A stretch of 64,000 bases of DNA from Candidatus Sumerlaeia bacterium (GTDB lineage: Bacteria > Sumerlaeota > Sumerlaeia > JADFCW01): positions 1 to 64,000 of the forward strand of contig JAOAGV010000003.1 in assembly GCA_026415575.1 (NCBI GenBank), given 5' to 3'. The position numbers and the translations under genes were made by a program. Below, one piece after another: positions 15,872-25,616 of the stretch; positions within the stretch are counted from its first letter, which is position 1, and each line of letters starts with the position of its first letter. A model generated the notes under the pieces. That model was not told where the DNA came from. It was given only the letters and a program-made list of their open reading frames with translations, and did not search any database.

Positions 15872-16907
15872 AATCCGAAAGACCCACGTGGCGCCGCCAC
15901 ATAAAAAACAGCGCCGGCCCGATGGTGCAAACCATCTGGAAGGCATGGATCATCAGTGAGAAACCGAGCGCTGTGGCGTAGCCATCCGGCGTGTTGGGCG
16001 TCAGGTCCAGCACCATCAGCGCAAAAATGCATCCCACCTCGTACAGTCCCCAATACCCCGGGGCCGCGGGAATCGTGATGGCAATGCAGATGATAATGGC
16101 TACGGCCATGCCCTGAAGCAGTGTCATCTGGCTCAAACCCGAAAAGCCGTTGGCCATGATCATCAGCGACCAGCCCACGGTGAGCCAGACGGTAGCCGTA
16201 TGGAATGCCACCCAGAAGATGATGCGCGGGCTGCGCAGGGAATGGAAACCCTGCACAAACGTTTCGATGAAATGCTGGATGCCATCTTTGATCTTTTTCG
16301 GCAGGAGTGGAACACGGCCGATAATCGCCTGCATCAGGCGGCGAAAGGGTTCCCAGAGCATCAGAATCGTTCCGGCAAGAAGCACCCCACAGGCCACGAG
16401 CAGCCGGTCGGTCAATGAGCGCAGCATGTCGGCCGTCAGAGTCCATGTCTTATCGCCCCACGGCACCCTGACTTCGCCTTCGAGCGGAACGGTTGCCAGA
16501 ATGATAACGAATAAAGTGAGCAGCCCGATGCCGTCGGCGATTCGCTCGACCACGACAGTGGCAAACGCGCTGCTGAACTTGACCTTGTAGTCGCGGGCCA
16601 CCAGCCAGGCGCGGGCGAATTCGCCGACGCGGCCCGGCAGCAGGCCGTTGAGACCGAAGCAAATAATCAGCGGCGGAAACAGCTTGTGCGACGGGACGTT
16701 GATCACCGGTTCGAGCAGATACTTCCAGCGCACCGTTCGGCAATACATCGAAACGATGGTGATGGCAAGAAAGGGCAGTATCCATACGAAATGAATCTGC
16801 CGCAGGGTGCTCCACAAGGCTCTCAGCGGAACAGGTCGAAAAGCCAGATACAAAAAGAATGCCGTGATGAAAAGGCTGACAAGGAATTGAATGCGTTTGC
16901 GGGTCAT
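15849..16907 (-). CDS. Flippase-like / LPG synthase TM-domain membrane protein
   Basis: About 352 residues with seven to eight hydrophobic segments. It matches the lysylphosphatidylglycerol synthase transmembrane-region family (UPF0104, AglD2-like): VRWKYLLEP, LNGLLPGRVGEFARAW, VVVERIADGIGLL and AAPGYWGLYEVGCIFAL. Members are thought to move or modify lipid-linked glycans at the inner membrane. No catalytic C-terminal domain is present, so it is not a full aminoacyl-PG synthase. ATG 16907 is used; a GTG lies two codons upstream. The 3' end overlaps carB by 23 bp in convergent orientation. Role is inferred. Confidence 0.8.
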   Translation of the reverse strand: MTRKRIQFLVSLFITAFFLYLAFRPVPLRALWSTLRQIHFVWILPFLAITIVSMYCRTVRWKYLLEPVINVPSHKLFPPLIICFGLNGLLPGRVGEFARAWLVARDYKVKFSSAFATVVVERIADGIGLLTLFVIILATVPLEGEVRVPWGDKTWTLTADMLRSLTDRLLVACGVLLAGTILMLWEPFRRLMQAIIGRVPLLPKKIKDGIQHFIETFVQGFHSLRSPRIIFWVAFHTATVWLTVGWSLMIMANGFSGLSQMTLLQGMAVAIIICIAITIPAAPGYWGLYEVGCIFALMVLDLTPNTPDGYATALGFSLMIHAFQMVCTIGPALFFMWRRHVGLSDFTKTDQQ

Positions 16908-16970
16908 AAGCACTTTGCGCTTTGTTTGCGGCGCCGGTTTTGGGGCGGCTGACCGCGGCAGTCTGTGGAG

Positions 16971-17015
16971 TCGGACAGGTCGGACGCGTCAGACGCGTCG
17001 GACGAATCGGACCAA
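16971..17015. repeat. Period-9 tandem repeat, five units
   Basis: Five consecutive 9-mers: TCGGACAGG, TCGGACGCG, TCAGACGCG, TCGGACGAA, TCGGACCAA. The tract lies just beyond the 3' end of larC in the gap before the flippase-like gene, and belongs to the same family as the tracts at 38064 and 62204. Confidence 0.75.
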
Positions 17016-17021
17016 TTCAGC

Positions 17022-18266
17022 CTACCCCGTTGGGGCAAAATAGCGCCGCTCGATTTCAGCGACGGCGGCTTGATACACGCGGCTCAGCGGCACGTCGTGT
17101 GCGGCGGCCTGTCGGCGGCACTCCTCATATTCGGGGGTAACTTTGAGAATCGTCTCGCCCCAATAGCCGATTTTGACACGAATCGGGCCGAACGGGGTGT
17201 CAATCGAGCCGAACGACCGTCGCAGGCAATGGCGCTCGACGGTTGCGATGCGCAAGCCGAACGTCGAGGTTTCGCGCAACACCATGGCCGCGAGCGTATC
17301 GCGGTGCGCGGCGTCGGCCAGCACATGGAGCGATACGCCGGGCCGGTTTTTTTTCATCTGGACCGGAATCCAGTGGACATCGTGGGCGCCGGCGGCAAAG
17401 AGCCGCTCGATCAGCGCCGAGAAAAACTCCGGATTCATGTCGTCTATTTCGGTTTCGATGACGTGAAGGATTTCGCTTTGCGTATGGGCGGAGAGCTCGG
17501 GAGAGGGAGCGGATGGCATGGAATGAGCAGACGGGAGGGAGGCCTCCGCCGGCTCGCCCAGAATGACGCGCAAGCAGTTGGTTTGATTGGGCAACTCGCG
17601 CTGGCCGGCTCCATAGGCGATTTTGCGCGGGATCATCGGCGGAAGCGGGCCGAACGATTCGGCGAGCGTGGTGATGATTGCCGCGCCGGTGGGCGTGGTG
17701 AGCTCGGCTTCGATGCCGCCGGAGTAGATCGGCACGCCGCGCAGAATCTGCACGGTCGCCGGCGCGGGAACGGGCAACTCGCCGTGCCGGCAGCGAACCA
17801 TGCCGTGGCCGGTGGCGATGGGCGAGGCAACGACGCGCTCGATGCCCAGAAGTTCGATCGCCAGCATCGCGCCGGCAATGTCCACGATGGCGTCAATGCA
17901 GCCGACCTCGTGGAAATGGATGCGCTCGACGGGGCGGCGATGGACTTCGGCCTCGGCCTCGGCGAGGCGGCGGAAGGCTTCGCGCGCGCGGGCGCGTACG
18001 CGTTCGGGCAGTTGCGAGCCGTCAAGAATCTTGTAGAGGTCGCCGAGGGTGCGATGCGTATCCTTGCTTTCGTCCACCGACACATCCACGCGCGTGGCGC
18101 GAATGCCCTGGCGCTTGACGGCGACGGCCTGAATGTCAAAGCCCTCGACGGGCAGCGAGGCCAGCCCTTTTTTCAAGTCGGTGACGTCCAGTCCCAAATC
18201 CACGAGGGCCCCCAGCGTCATGTCGCCGGAGATGCCGTTGTAGCAGTCGAAGTAAGCCAGGTTCAT
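17022..18266 (-). CDS. larC: Nickel pincer cofactor biosynthesis protein LarC
   Basis: LarC inserts nickel into the pyridinium-dithiolate pincer cofactor of lactate racemase-type enzymes, using CTP. The 414-residue protein starts [20 protein letters not shown] and has [46 protein letters not shown] and the C-terminal [18 protein letters not shown]. It is one uninterrupted frame, so the programmed frameshift known between larC1 and larC2 in some lactobacilli is not needed here. The ATG overlaps the serS stop by four bases. No larB, larE or larA lies in the window. Confidence 0.92.
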   Translation of the reverse strand: MNLAYFDCYNGISGDMTLGALVDLGLDVTDLKKGLASLPVEGFDIQAVAVKRQGIRATRVDVSVDESKDTHRTLGDLYKILDGSQLPERVRARAREAFRRLAEAEAEVHRRPVERIHFHEVGCIDAIVDIAGAMLAIELLGIERVVASPIATGHGMVRCRHGELPVPAPATVQILRGVPIYSGGIEAELTTPTGAAIITTLAESFGPLPPMIPRKIAYGAGQRELPNQTNCLRVILGEPAEASLPSAHSMPSAPSPELSAHTQSEILHVIETEIDDMNPEFFSALIERLFAAGAHDVHWIPVQMKKNRPGVSLHVLADAAHRDTLAAMVLRETSTFGLRIATVERHCLRRSFGSIDTPFGPIRVKIGYWGETILKVTPEYEECRRQAAAHDVPLSRVYQAAVAEIERRYFAPTG

Positions 18267-19534
18267 GCTGTAAGAACCTCGCATCCCATATAAGGTCTCA
18301 GGGCTTCCGGCACAAGCACTTGACCCGCCGCCGTCTGATAGTTTTCCAGCAGGGCGATCACGGTTCGCGGCAGCGCGAGGCCCGAGCCGTTGAGGGTGTG
18401 AACAAACTCCGGTTTGGCTTTTTCTTCGCGGCGGAATCGAATGTTCGCGCGCCGCGCCTGAAAGTCCCCGCAGTTGCTGACCGACGAGACCTCCAGATAC
18501 CGGTCCACGCCCGCCGCATACACTTCAATATCGTAGCATTTGGCGGCGGCGAATCCCATGTCGCCCGTGCACAGGGCTACCACGCGATAGTGCAGTCCCA
18601 GCCGCTGGAGGACGGTCTCGGCAAATGCCAGAAGCCGATCCAACTCGTTGTAGGAATCTTCCGGCGTGGTCAGCGAGACCATCTCGACCTTGTCGAACTG
18701 ATGGAGGCGGATCAGGCCGCGCACGTCCTTGCCGTAGGAGCCGGCCTCGCGCCGGAAGCATGGGGTGTGGGCCGTGACGCGAATGGGCAGGTCGGCCGCG
18801 CGCAGAATCTCGTCGCGATACAGATTGACCAGTTGCACTTCGGCCGTGGGGATCAGAAACAGATCCTCGCCCGCGACGCGATACATGTCCTCTTCGAACT
18901 TCGGCAACTGGCCCGTGCCGGTCATGGTTTCGCGTGTGGCGAGCGCCGCCGGCATCATCTCGGTGAAGCCGTGCTCGCGGGTGTGGAGATCGAGCATGAA
19001 GGCAATGAGGGCGCGCTCGAGGCGTGCGCCCCATCCTGTGAAAAGCGCAAAGTTCGCGCCGCTGATTTTGGCCGAGCGGGGGAAGTCCAGCAAGCCGAGT
19101 CTCTCGCCGAGTTCCCAGTGGGGTTTGGGCGCGAAATCCAGTTTCGGCGGCTCGCCCCAACGTTTCACCTCAACGTTGTCCCGCGCGTCGTTGCCGACGG
19201 GCGTGGTTTCGTGGGGCAGATTGGGCACGAGCAGAAGGAGTGCATGAAGCGGCTCCTCGATGACGCGCAGTTTTTCGTCGTTGGCCTTGATCTGCTCGCC
19301 CAGTTGGCGAATTTCAGCCTGAAGGGCCGACGTGTCGAGGCCTTGTTTTTTCATCCGGCCAATCTTGGCGGAGGCCTCGTTGCGGCGCATTTTCATTGCA
19401 TCGGTCTGCTGCACCAGCGCCCGCCGCTGCCGGTCCAGTTCGAGAATGCGGTCGAGGTCCACGCTGGCATTTCGGGCGGCCAGCCCTTGGCGCACCCGGT
19501 CGGTTTCCTCGCGAATCAATCGAAGGTCTATCAT
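18263..19534 (-). CDS. serS: Serine--tRNA ligase
   Basis: The 423-residue class II synthetase charges tRNA-Ser. The N-terminal two-helix coiled-coil arm (about residues 30-100) binds the long variable arm. The catalytic domain has motif 2 ([20 protein letters not shown]) and motif 3 ([17 protein letters not shown]). The start at 19534 ([10 protein letters not shown]) is the family start; the upstream in-frame extension lacks homology. It is the first gene of a minus-strand pair with larC (ATGA overlap). Confidence 0.96.
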   Translation of the reverse strand: MIDLRLIREETDRVRQGLAARNASVDLDRILELDRQRRALVQQTDAMKMRRNEASAKIGRMKKQGLDTSALQAEIRQLGEQIKANDEKLRVIEEPLHALLLLVPNLPHETTPVGNDARDNVEVKRWGEPPKLDFAPKPHWELGERLGLLDFPRSAKISGANFALFTGWGARLERALIAFMLDLHTREHGFTEMMPAALATRETMTGTGQLPKFEEDMYRVAGEDLFLIPTAEVQLVNLYRDEILRAADLPIRVTAHTPCFRREAGSYGKDVRGLIRLHQFDKVEMVSLTTPEDSYNELDRLLAFAETVLQRLGLHYRVVALCTGDMGFAAAKCYDIEVYAAGVDRYLEVSSVSNCGDFQARRANIRFRREEKAKPEFVHTLNGSGLALPRTVIALLENYQTAAGQVLVPEALRPYMGCEVLTA

Positions 19535-19794
19535 GGACGGTCCATCACGACGGTGCCTGCAAACACTGCGCGGAAGCGGATTCGTATTCCCAGCGGCGCG
19601 GCGGAAGAAGCACACAGCGGATTGCCGGCCCGCTCCGCAAAAATAGGATTGTGTCTTTAGGAGTCCAAAACGCGTGTGTCAACGGCAAAACCAGCCACCG
19701 AATCTGCGCGCGCCCGCGCCGCGAAATTTCTTGACGCGACCTTGCACCGGCCCAAAGACTTATTTCGGCCTATGGCAAGAAAGGACAGTCTGCT

Positions 19795-21210
19795 GTGAAG
19801 CCCATGCAATCGAGCGAGCGGGGAGACCTGTCGAGTGGCCTTTCGCGGCGCGCGCTGCTGCAAGGCGCCGGCGCCGCAGCCGCAGGCTTTGTCATCGTTC
19901 CCCGCCGTGTCCTCGGCGGCCCCGGCTATCGCAGCCCCGGACAGACACTCACACTGGCCGGCGTGGGTATCGGCGGCGTCGGTTTCCCCCAGATGCAATC
20001 GTGCGAAAAGGCCGGCTTCCAAGTCGTTGCCCTCTGCGACGTGGACGATCACTTGGCCGCCCCCGCCCGGAGAAAATGGCCGCAGGCCCGCACCTATCGC
20101 GATTTTCGCGAAATGTTTGATGCCGAAGGTGACAAAGTTGACGCGGTCTATATCGGGACGCCCGACCACACGCACGCGGTGATTACCGCAGCCGCATTGC
20201 GCAGAAACAAGCACGTCTGCTGTGTCAAGCCGCTGGCCCGCACGCTCCACGAATTGCAGACTGTGGTCGAGGCCGCCCGCCGCGCCGGGGTAGCCACCCA
20301 AGTAACCGCCGCGCCGAATACCAACGAAGCGTCCTGCCGCCTGTGCGAATTGCTATGGGCAGGGGCCATTGGCCAAGTCCGCGAAGTCCATGTCTGGTCC
20401 GACCGCCCCATCTGGCCGCAAGGCATGACCCGTCCCGCCGGCGAAGATTCGATTCCCGGGCATCTCGACTGGGACTTGTGGATCGGGCCGGCTCCCATGC
20501 GTCCCTTTAAAGACAAATGGCCCGAAGGCCATAGCGCTCTCGCGCAGATCAAGGCCAACAAGGGCAAACCGCCGCTTTCCACCGGTGTCTATCATCCCTT
20601 CAACTTTCGCGGGTGGTGGGATTTTGGCACAGGCGCCCTCGGCGACATGGGCTGCCACATCATCAATCCGGTCTATCGCGCCCTGAAGCTCGACCACCCG
20701 ACGCGCATTCAGGCCACCTCGACTCTGGTTCTCGAAGAAAGTGCCCCGTTGGCTTCGATTGTAACCTATGATTTTCCTGCACGCGATGACAGGAAGCCCG
20801 TACGCGTGGTCTGGTATGACGGCGGCTTGAAGCCGCCGTGTCCCCAAGAACTGGCGGGCCGCCCGCTGCCCAATCAGGGCGCGCTCTTTATCGGCAGCAA
20901 GGGAAAGATGCTGGGGTCGGAAATTCTTCCGGTGTCCCGCGCCAAGCAGTTTGCCAATGTTCCCAAAACCTTGACCCGCCGTCCCGGCACGTTTGACGAG
21001 TGGTTCGAGGCCTGCAACGGAGGCGAGCCAGCCGGCTGTCATTTCGACTGGGCCGAATTGATCACAGAATTTGTCCTGCTCGGCAATATCGCTCTGCGCA
21101 CAGGCATGGATTTAAAATGGAATCCGGCCAAAAGGCGCTTCACCGGCTCCGGCGCCGAAGAGGCCAATGCGTGGATTCGTCCGCCGTATCGCGAAGGGTG
21201 GACGCTGTAG
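19795..21210 (+). CDS. Tat-exported Gfo/Idh/MocA family oxidoreductase
   Basis: The 471-residue NAD(P)-binding sugar dehydrogenase-like protein begins with a twin-arginine signal (SRRALLQGAGAAAAGFVIVP). The Rossmann start LAGVGIGGVGFPQMQ is followed by YIGTPDHTHAVITAAAL and VCCVKPLARTLHEL, the last being a CVKP variant of the usual EKP substrate motif. The C-terminal beta-domain includes DMGCHIINPVYRAL. Such exported members are abundant in Planctomycetes and Lentisphaerae-like genomes and act on glycans. The GTG at 19795 has AAAGGA 9 nt upstream; ATG 19804 is the alternative. An ABC sugar importer follows, so shared carbohydrate use is likely. Confidence 0.9.
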   Translation: MKPMQSSERGDLSSGLSRRALLQGAGAAAAGFVIVPRRVLGGPGYRSPGQTLTLAGVGIGGVGFPQMQSCEKAGFQVVALCDVDDHLAAPARRKWPQARTYRDFREMFDAEGDKVDAVYIGTPDHTHAVITAAALRRNKHVCCVKPLARTLHELQTVVEAARRAGVATQVTAAPNTNEASCRLCELLWAGAIGQVREVHVWSDRPIWPQGMTRPAGEDSIPGHLDWDLWIGPAPMRPFKDKWPEGHSALAQIKANKGKPPLSTGVYHPFNFRGWWDFGTGALGDMGCHIINPVYRALKLDHPTRIQATSTLVLEESAPLASIVTYDFPARDDRKPVRVVWYDGGLKPPCPQELAGRPLPNQGALFIGSKGKMLGSEILPVSRAKQFANVPKTLTRRPGTFDEWFEACNGGEPAGCHFDWAELITEFVLLGNIALRTGMDLKWNPAKRRFTGSGAEEANAWIRPPYREGWTL

Positions 21211-21290
21211 GGTGGCGGAGTTGCAAAAGGGATGCAAGCTGAAGTCCGGACTGCAAACGTCAAACCGAAGTGTGAGCTACGAGCGAAGGG

Positions 21291-22631
21291 ATGAAACGCA
21301 GGATGGTGCGGAGAGGGATGTTGATTTTGATCGCCGCAGCCGGCGCGGCTGTTCTGGCCGACGGTTGCCGCTCGCGCCGCCCGCCCGTCCTGCGCGTTGC
21401 CCATATCTACGAACCGTTGGCCGGACCCGTTTATGCCGCCGGTCTTCGCTGGTTCGAAGGCATTGCGGAACAGTTCAAACAGGCCCATCCGGAATTCACC
21501 GTCCGTTTCGAGCAGGTCCAGTGGAACAAGATAGATAGCAAGTCCATGACGGATTATCGCGCGGGAGTCGGCCACGATGTTGTGATGAGCTCGCCCCAGA
21601 TGATGCCGCAACATTTCATGACGGGCGACCTGCTTGACTTGACTCCCTTCCTTCGGCAATGGCCGCCGGCGGCTGTCGAGGACTTTGCCTGGTCGCCGTC
21701 GTGGCGCGCGTGCACCAGCGGCCCGATATGCTTGGGCATCCCGACGGGCGTTCATGCACGCGTGGTCATTTACCGCAAAGATTATTTCAAGGAGGCCGGT
21801 CTTGATCCCGACCATCCGCCGGCCACGCTCGACGCACTGCTGGATGCCGCAAAGAAACTCACGCGCGACACCAATGGCGACGGCAAAACGGATGTCTGGG
21901 GACTGGGCCTTTACATGGGCCCCGAACGCGCCACCATCGAACTCTATTTCGCCCCGTTGCTCTGGCATTTTGGCGGCGACCTCTGGGATTCGGCCACCCA
22001 GCGGGCCGTGTTTGCCGACGCCGCGGGTGTGCGCGCGGCCGAGTGGCTCCGCGATTGCGTCCATGTTCACAAAGTGACGCCGCCCGCAGCCATGGGCGGC
22101 AAGTATGACGGCGTATTCGAGGCCTTCATGCGCGGCGAACTGGCCATGGCTTGGGGGTGGGGAAATTATTGGAACGTGGAACTGGAAGCCAGAGGATGGA
22201 CCAAAGGCTTGCATCCGGCAACGCCCGGCGGGCAGGCAGTCAACGTCGGGGTTATGGTCACACCCACGCGCGAGGGTGCGCAGTTTTCCAACTGCTGGGC
22301 GGTCTCGATCCACAAACTCAGTCCGCATCCCGACAAGGCATTTGCGTTTATCGAGACCCTGCTGAAGACGGAGAACCTCGACCACTATGCCGATGCCGGA
22401 TTGCCGGCGCGACGCTCGATGTGGGAGCGGCCGCAGTTCGACAACGACTGGTATCGCACATGGCGGCAGGCGGCCGAGCGCGGGCGGCCGATGCCCCCGA
22501 CGCCGCACTTCAATCATCTGGCCGACTCCATCGCGGTGGCCTTGCAGGAAATTGTATTGAAACAGGCTGATCCGGCCCAGACCCTCCGGCGCTATCAAGA
22601 CGAGTTCAACCGGCGTTATGCAAAGCCATAA
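21291..22631 (+). CDS. ABC sugar transporter, solute-binding lipoprotein
   Basis: The 446-residue extracytoplasmic binding protein has a lipoprotein signal (LILIAAAGAAVLADGC). The type 1 sugar-binding fold shows FEGIAEQFKQAHPEFTVRFE, GLGLYMGPER and FMRGELAMAWGWGNYW. It should deliver an oligosaccharide to the two downstream permeases, with the first of which it overlaps by 14 bp. ATG 21291 is used, although AAGGG abuts it closely and ATG 21303 is possible. Ligand is unknown. Confidence 0.9.
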   Translation: MKRRMVRRGMLILIAAAGAAVLADGCRSRRPPVLRVAHIYEPLAGPVYAAGLRWFEGIAEQFKQAHPEFTVRFEQVQWNKIDSKSMTDYRAGVGHDVVMSSPQMMPQHFMTGDLLDLTPFLRQWPPAAVEDFAWSPSWRACTSGPICLGIPTGVHARVVIYRKDYFKEAGLDPDHPPATLDALLDAAKKLTRDTNGDGKTDVWGLGLYMGPERATIELYFAPLLWHFGGDLWDSATQRAVFADAAGVRAAEWLRDCVHVHKVTPPAAMGGKYDGVFEAFMRGELAMAWGWGNYWNVELEARGWTKGLHPATPGGQAVNVGVMVTPTREGAQFSNCWAVSIHKLSPHPDKAFAFIETLLKTENLDHYADAGLPARRSMWERPQFDNDWYRTWRQAAERGRPMPPTPHFNHLADSIAVALQEIVLKQADPAQTLRRYQDEFNRRYAKP

Positions 22632-23514
22632 GCCATCGCTTCTCGCCCGCATTGTTGGATCGCCGCAGTGGCTGTTTTTGCCGGCGCTGCTTTTCCTCGC
22701 CCTGTTCTGGGTGGCGCCGATCGGTCCGGGCCTTCTCATCAGTTGTCAGGATCCGGTGCCGGGAACCGCGCTGCTCGAATGGGTGGGGCTGGCCAACTAC
22801 CGCCTTCTTCTGGCCGAAAAGACATTCCGAACCAATGCATTTCTGACGCTGGTCTATCTGCTGGGCGTTGTGGGGTTTTCGACTCCGGTTGCCTATCTTG
22901 CCGCGTTGGCGATTGCCGGGCAAAAACGCGGCATGGGGGCAATCCGTGCGTTGTTTCTCTTGCCATGGGTGGTGCCGCCGGTGGTCAGCGCGCTGATTTT
23001 TCGCGGCATGGCCGACCCGCAGGTCGGGCCGCTGGCCGCGCTCTACCAATGGCTGTCGGGCAATCCCGACCTGATCCCCCTGCATCACCCCTTCTGGGCG
23101 ATGGTGAACGTAATTGTCCACAGCGTCTGGCGGTCGGTGCCCGTGCTGACGTTGTTTCTGGCGGCGGGGCTGACCACGATTCCCGACGAGCTGTACGAGG
23201 CCGCGGAAGTGGATGGCGCGGGCTCTTGGCAGCGTTTCCGCCTGATCACGCTGCCGCTGACCCGCTCTCATTTGGCCACCGGCCTTTTGCTCATCAGTGC
23301 TTTTACGCTGCAAGATGCCGAGACCATCTATGCCATGACCGGCGGGGGGCCGGGCCACGACACCGAGGTGCTGGCCGTGCGGCTGTTCCGCGAGGCATTT
23401 GCGCAGGGACAGTTGCATGTGGCCGCCGCAATCGGGACGCTGCTTCTGGCGGCCGGCGTTGCGCTTATGGTGCTTTACTTAATTCTCTTCCGGCGGACGG
23501 AGGCTGCGTCATGA
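22618..23514 (+). CDS. ABC sugar transporter permease, MalF/UgpA type
   Basis: The 298-residue inner-membrane permease has about six transmembrane helices, beginning WLFLPALLFLALFWVAPIGP. The cytoplasmic EAA loop is EAAEVDGAGSWQRFRLITLP, which docks the ATPase. It overlaps the binding-protein gene at its start and the next permease at its end (ATGA), so the three are one operon. Confidence 0.93.
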   Translation: MQSHKPSLLARIVGSPQWLFLPALLFLALFWVAPIGPGLLISCQDPVPGTALLEWVGLANYRLLLAEKTFRTNAFLTLVYLLGVVGFSTPVAYLAALAIAGQKRGMGAIRALFLLPWVVPPVVSALIFRGMADPQVGPLAALYQWLSGNPDLIPLHHPFWAMVNVIVHSVWRSVPVLTLFLAAGLTTIPDELYEAAEVDGAGSWQRFRLITLPLTRSHLATGLLLISAFTLQDAETIYAMTGGGPGHDTEVLAVRLFREAFAQGQLHVAAAIGTLLLAAGVALMVLYLILFRRTEAAS

Positions 23515-24305
23515 AGCGGTTTGCACGCGCAGCAGTGCTGGCAGCCCTGACGGCCTTTTGTCTGTTTCCGATTCTCTGGGGTGTGCGAACGAGTCTGTCG
23601 CCGCCGCTGGAGAAGGCCCTATGGCCGGCGCGGCTGACCGTCGAGCACTACGGAAAAATCCTGTCGCGCGCCGATTTTTATCGCTATGCCCTCAACAGCT
23701 TTGTCCTGACGGCCGGCACACTCCTCGTGGTCATCCCGCTGGCGTTGATGGCCGGCTATGCGCTGGCGCGCCACCGTTTCTGGGGCCGGCAGGTCGCACC
23801 GGTGCTTTTGGCGCTGCCGCTTCTGCCGGCGGTGTCGTTTTTGGTGCCGATTGCCGGCTATCTGCATGCGATGGGCTTGTATGACACGCGCTTGGCGCTG
23901 GTTTTGGCCAACGCGGCGTTTGCGCTTCCGTTTGCAATCTGGATGGTCTGGAATTTTGTCCATGCCCTTCCGCCGTCGCTCGAAGAGGCGGCGTTTCTGG
24001 ACGGCTGTTCGCGGCTGCAGGCCTTGGTGCGGGTCGTGCTGCCGGCCATGGGCCCCGGCGCCGCGGCCGCGTCGGTCTTTGTTGCCGTGCAGAGCTGGAG
24101 CAACTACCTGTTCGCCTTTGCGTTGACCAGCGACTCGCGCATTCGCGTTCTGCCTCATGCCATTGTCGAATACATCGGGCAGTTTTCGACCGATCTGGGC
24201 GGACTGACCGCCATCGGCATCCTCACGCTGATCCCGCCGCTGGTTTTGTATCAACTTTTGCAAAAATGGTTTGTCGCCGGCATGTATGGTGCCGCCCGCC
24301 CTTAG
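23511..24305 (+). CDS. ABC sugar transporter permease, MalG/UgpE type
   Basis: The 264-residue partner permease has six predicted helices and the EAA loop EEAAFLDGCSRLQALVRVVL. GGAGG stands 8 nt before ATG 23511, and the ATG overlaps the upstream stop. No nucleotide-binding subunit follows, since the next gene is on the other strand, so a shared MsmK/UgpC-like ATPase from elsewhere is expected. Confidence 0.93.
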   Translation: MKRFARAAVLAALTAFCLFPILWGVRTSLSPPLEKALWPARLTVEHYGKILSRADFYRYALNSFVLTAGTLLVVIPLALMAGYALARHRFWGRQVAPVLLALPLLPAVSFLVPIAGYLHAMGLYDTRLALVLANAAFALPFAIWMVWNFVHALPPSLEEAAFLDGCSRLQALVRVVLPAMGPGAAAASVFVAVQSWSNYLFAFALTSDSRIRVLPHAIVEYIGQFSTDLGGLTAIGILTLIPPLVLYQLLQKWFVAGMYGAARP

Positions 24306-24317
24306 AAGCGTCCCGGC

Positions 24318-25607
24318 TTACCGGCGATTGGCAATGGCGGCGTCAACCAGATTGCGCATGGAGGCGACGACGGATTCCCACGATCTTTCGCGCGCCAATT
24401 GAATGCCGCGGTCGCGACGTTCGGGGGGAAAGTCGCGCAGCGCGCGCTCGCATTGGGCCAGAAACGCCTCCGGGGTTTCGGCGAAATAGATGACGTCGCT
24501 GTAGTGCTTCACCATGTCGGGGATGGGCGTGGAGACGACAGGCTTGCCCGATGCGAAGTATTCCAACGCCTTGGTGGGATTGATGTGAGCCGTTAGTTCG
24601 TTGAGTTTGAACGGCATCAAACATACATCGAAGACGGACAGATAACGCGGCAGAAGTTCGTAGCGGCGCGCACCCGTAAATACGACATTGGGGGCGGAGA
24701 ACAGACGGAAAACGTTCGGGAAGACCGGGCCGATCATCACCAGATTCCAGTCGGGGCGCTCGCGGGCGATGAACTGGAGAAGCTCGCTGTCAATGCGGTC
24801 GTCAATCGCGCCGAAGTAGCCGAGAGTGACCGAGCCGCGCAGGTGGCGTAGGTCGTGCGGGCGGTCGCGGTGATACAGGTTGCCGAAGTGTTCGACGTCC
24901 ACGCCGCAGGCGAAGAAGTGGATGTTGCGGCCGGGGGCGCGCTTGCGCTCGAACAGGGCATCGGTGCCGGCGAAAATCACGTCGGCCTTGTCGAGCAGGA
25001 ACCGCTCTTTTTCGGCGGTGTCGCGCGGCGCCCAGCAAAAATGGCTGTATTCGTCCTGGATGTCATAGACGACAGCGCGCTCGCCGAGGCAACCGGCCAG
25101 CCATGCCTGCGAGGGAAAATAGAACCACAGAACCACGGGGCCGAAGCCAAGGCGCTGCATCCAATACCGGATGCGCGTTTCCAGCAGGAAACGGTTCAGC
25201 CGCTGGAAGACCGGCGATTGGGTCTCGAACGGCAGCATGAACAGTTCGGCGTGCCAGAGGTTGGGCCGAACCCGCCGGAAGGAAAGCCGCCGCAGAGGCG
25301 CGTGTTTGAGATGGGCGTCGAGCCGAATCGGATTGATATAGAGGACCTTTGACCGGCGCGCCAGTCCGGCCATGGTGTGGTGATTCCGCTGCCAGATATG
25401 CTCCCAGTTCACGTGGCTGATGCAGACCACGTCCCATGCCGCGGGAGTATCGGATTTGGCCGAACGCTGCGCGCGGCGTTCGCGCCTTTTTAACAGGAGC
25501 CGCAAAAAACAGGTCTTGATCAAGAGATAGAGGGCGATCGGCGGCATCAGAAACATGAGCCGGATCGCCTGAAAGACGGTGATTTGGAATCGCAGATCGC
25601 GGGCCAT
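24318..25607 (-). CDS. Glycosyltransferase, GT-B fold, family 1/4-like
   Basis: The 429-residue protein has an N-terminal hydrophobic stretch (IRLMFLMPPIALYLLI) followed by a GT-B domain. Visible are VVCISHVNWEHIWQRNHH, VVYDIQDEYSHF, LGYFGAIDDRID, and the C-terminal donor site KALEYFASGKPVVSTPIPDM. This pattern is common in exopolysaccharide clusters. The start at ATG 25607 has AAGG 7 nt upstream; GTG 25613 is the alternative. It follows a GT2 gene by 9 bp, so the two are co-transcribed. Confidence 0.87.
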   Translation of the reverse strand: MARDLRFQITVFQAIRLMFLMPPIALYLLIKTCFLRLLLKRRERRAQRSAKSDTPAAWDVVCISHVNWEHIWQRNHHTMAGLARRSKVLYINPIRLDAHLKHAPLRRLSFRRVRPNLWHAELFMLPFETQSPVFQRLNRFLLETRIRYWMQRLGFGPVVLWFYFPSQAWLAGCLGERAVVYDIQDEYSHFCWAPRDTAEKERFLLDKADVIFAGTDALFERKRAPGRNIHFFACGVDVEHFGNLYHRDRPHDLRHLRGSVTLGYFGAIDDRIDSELLQFIARERPDWNLVMIGPVFPNVFRLFSAPNVVFTGARRYELLPRYLSVFDVCLMPFKLNELTAHINPTKALEYFASGKPVVSTPIPDMVKHYSDVIYFAETPEAFLAQCERALRDFPPERRDRGIQLARERSWESVVASMRNLVDAAIANRR

Positions 25608-25616
25608 TAGCACACC

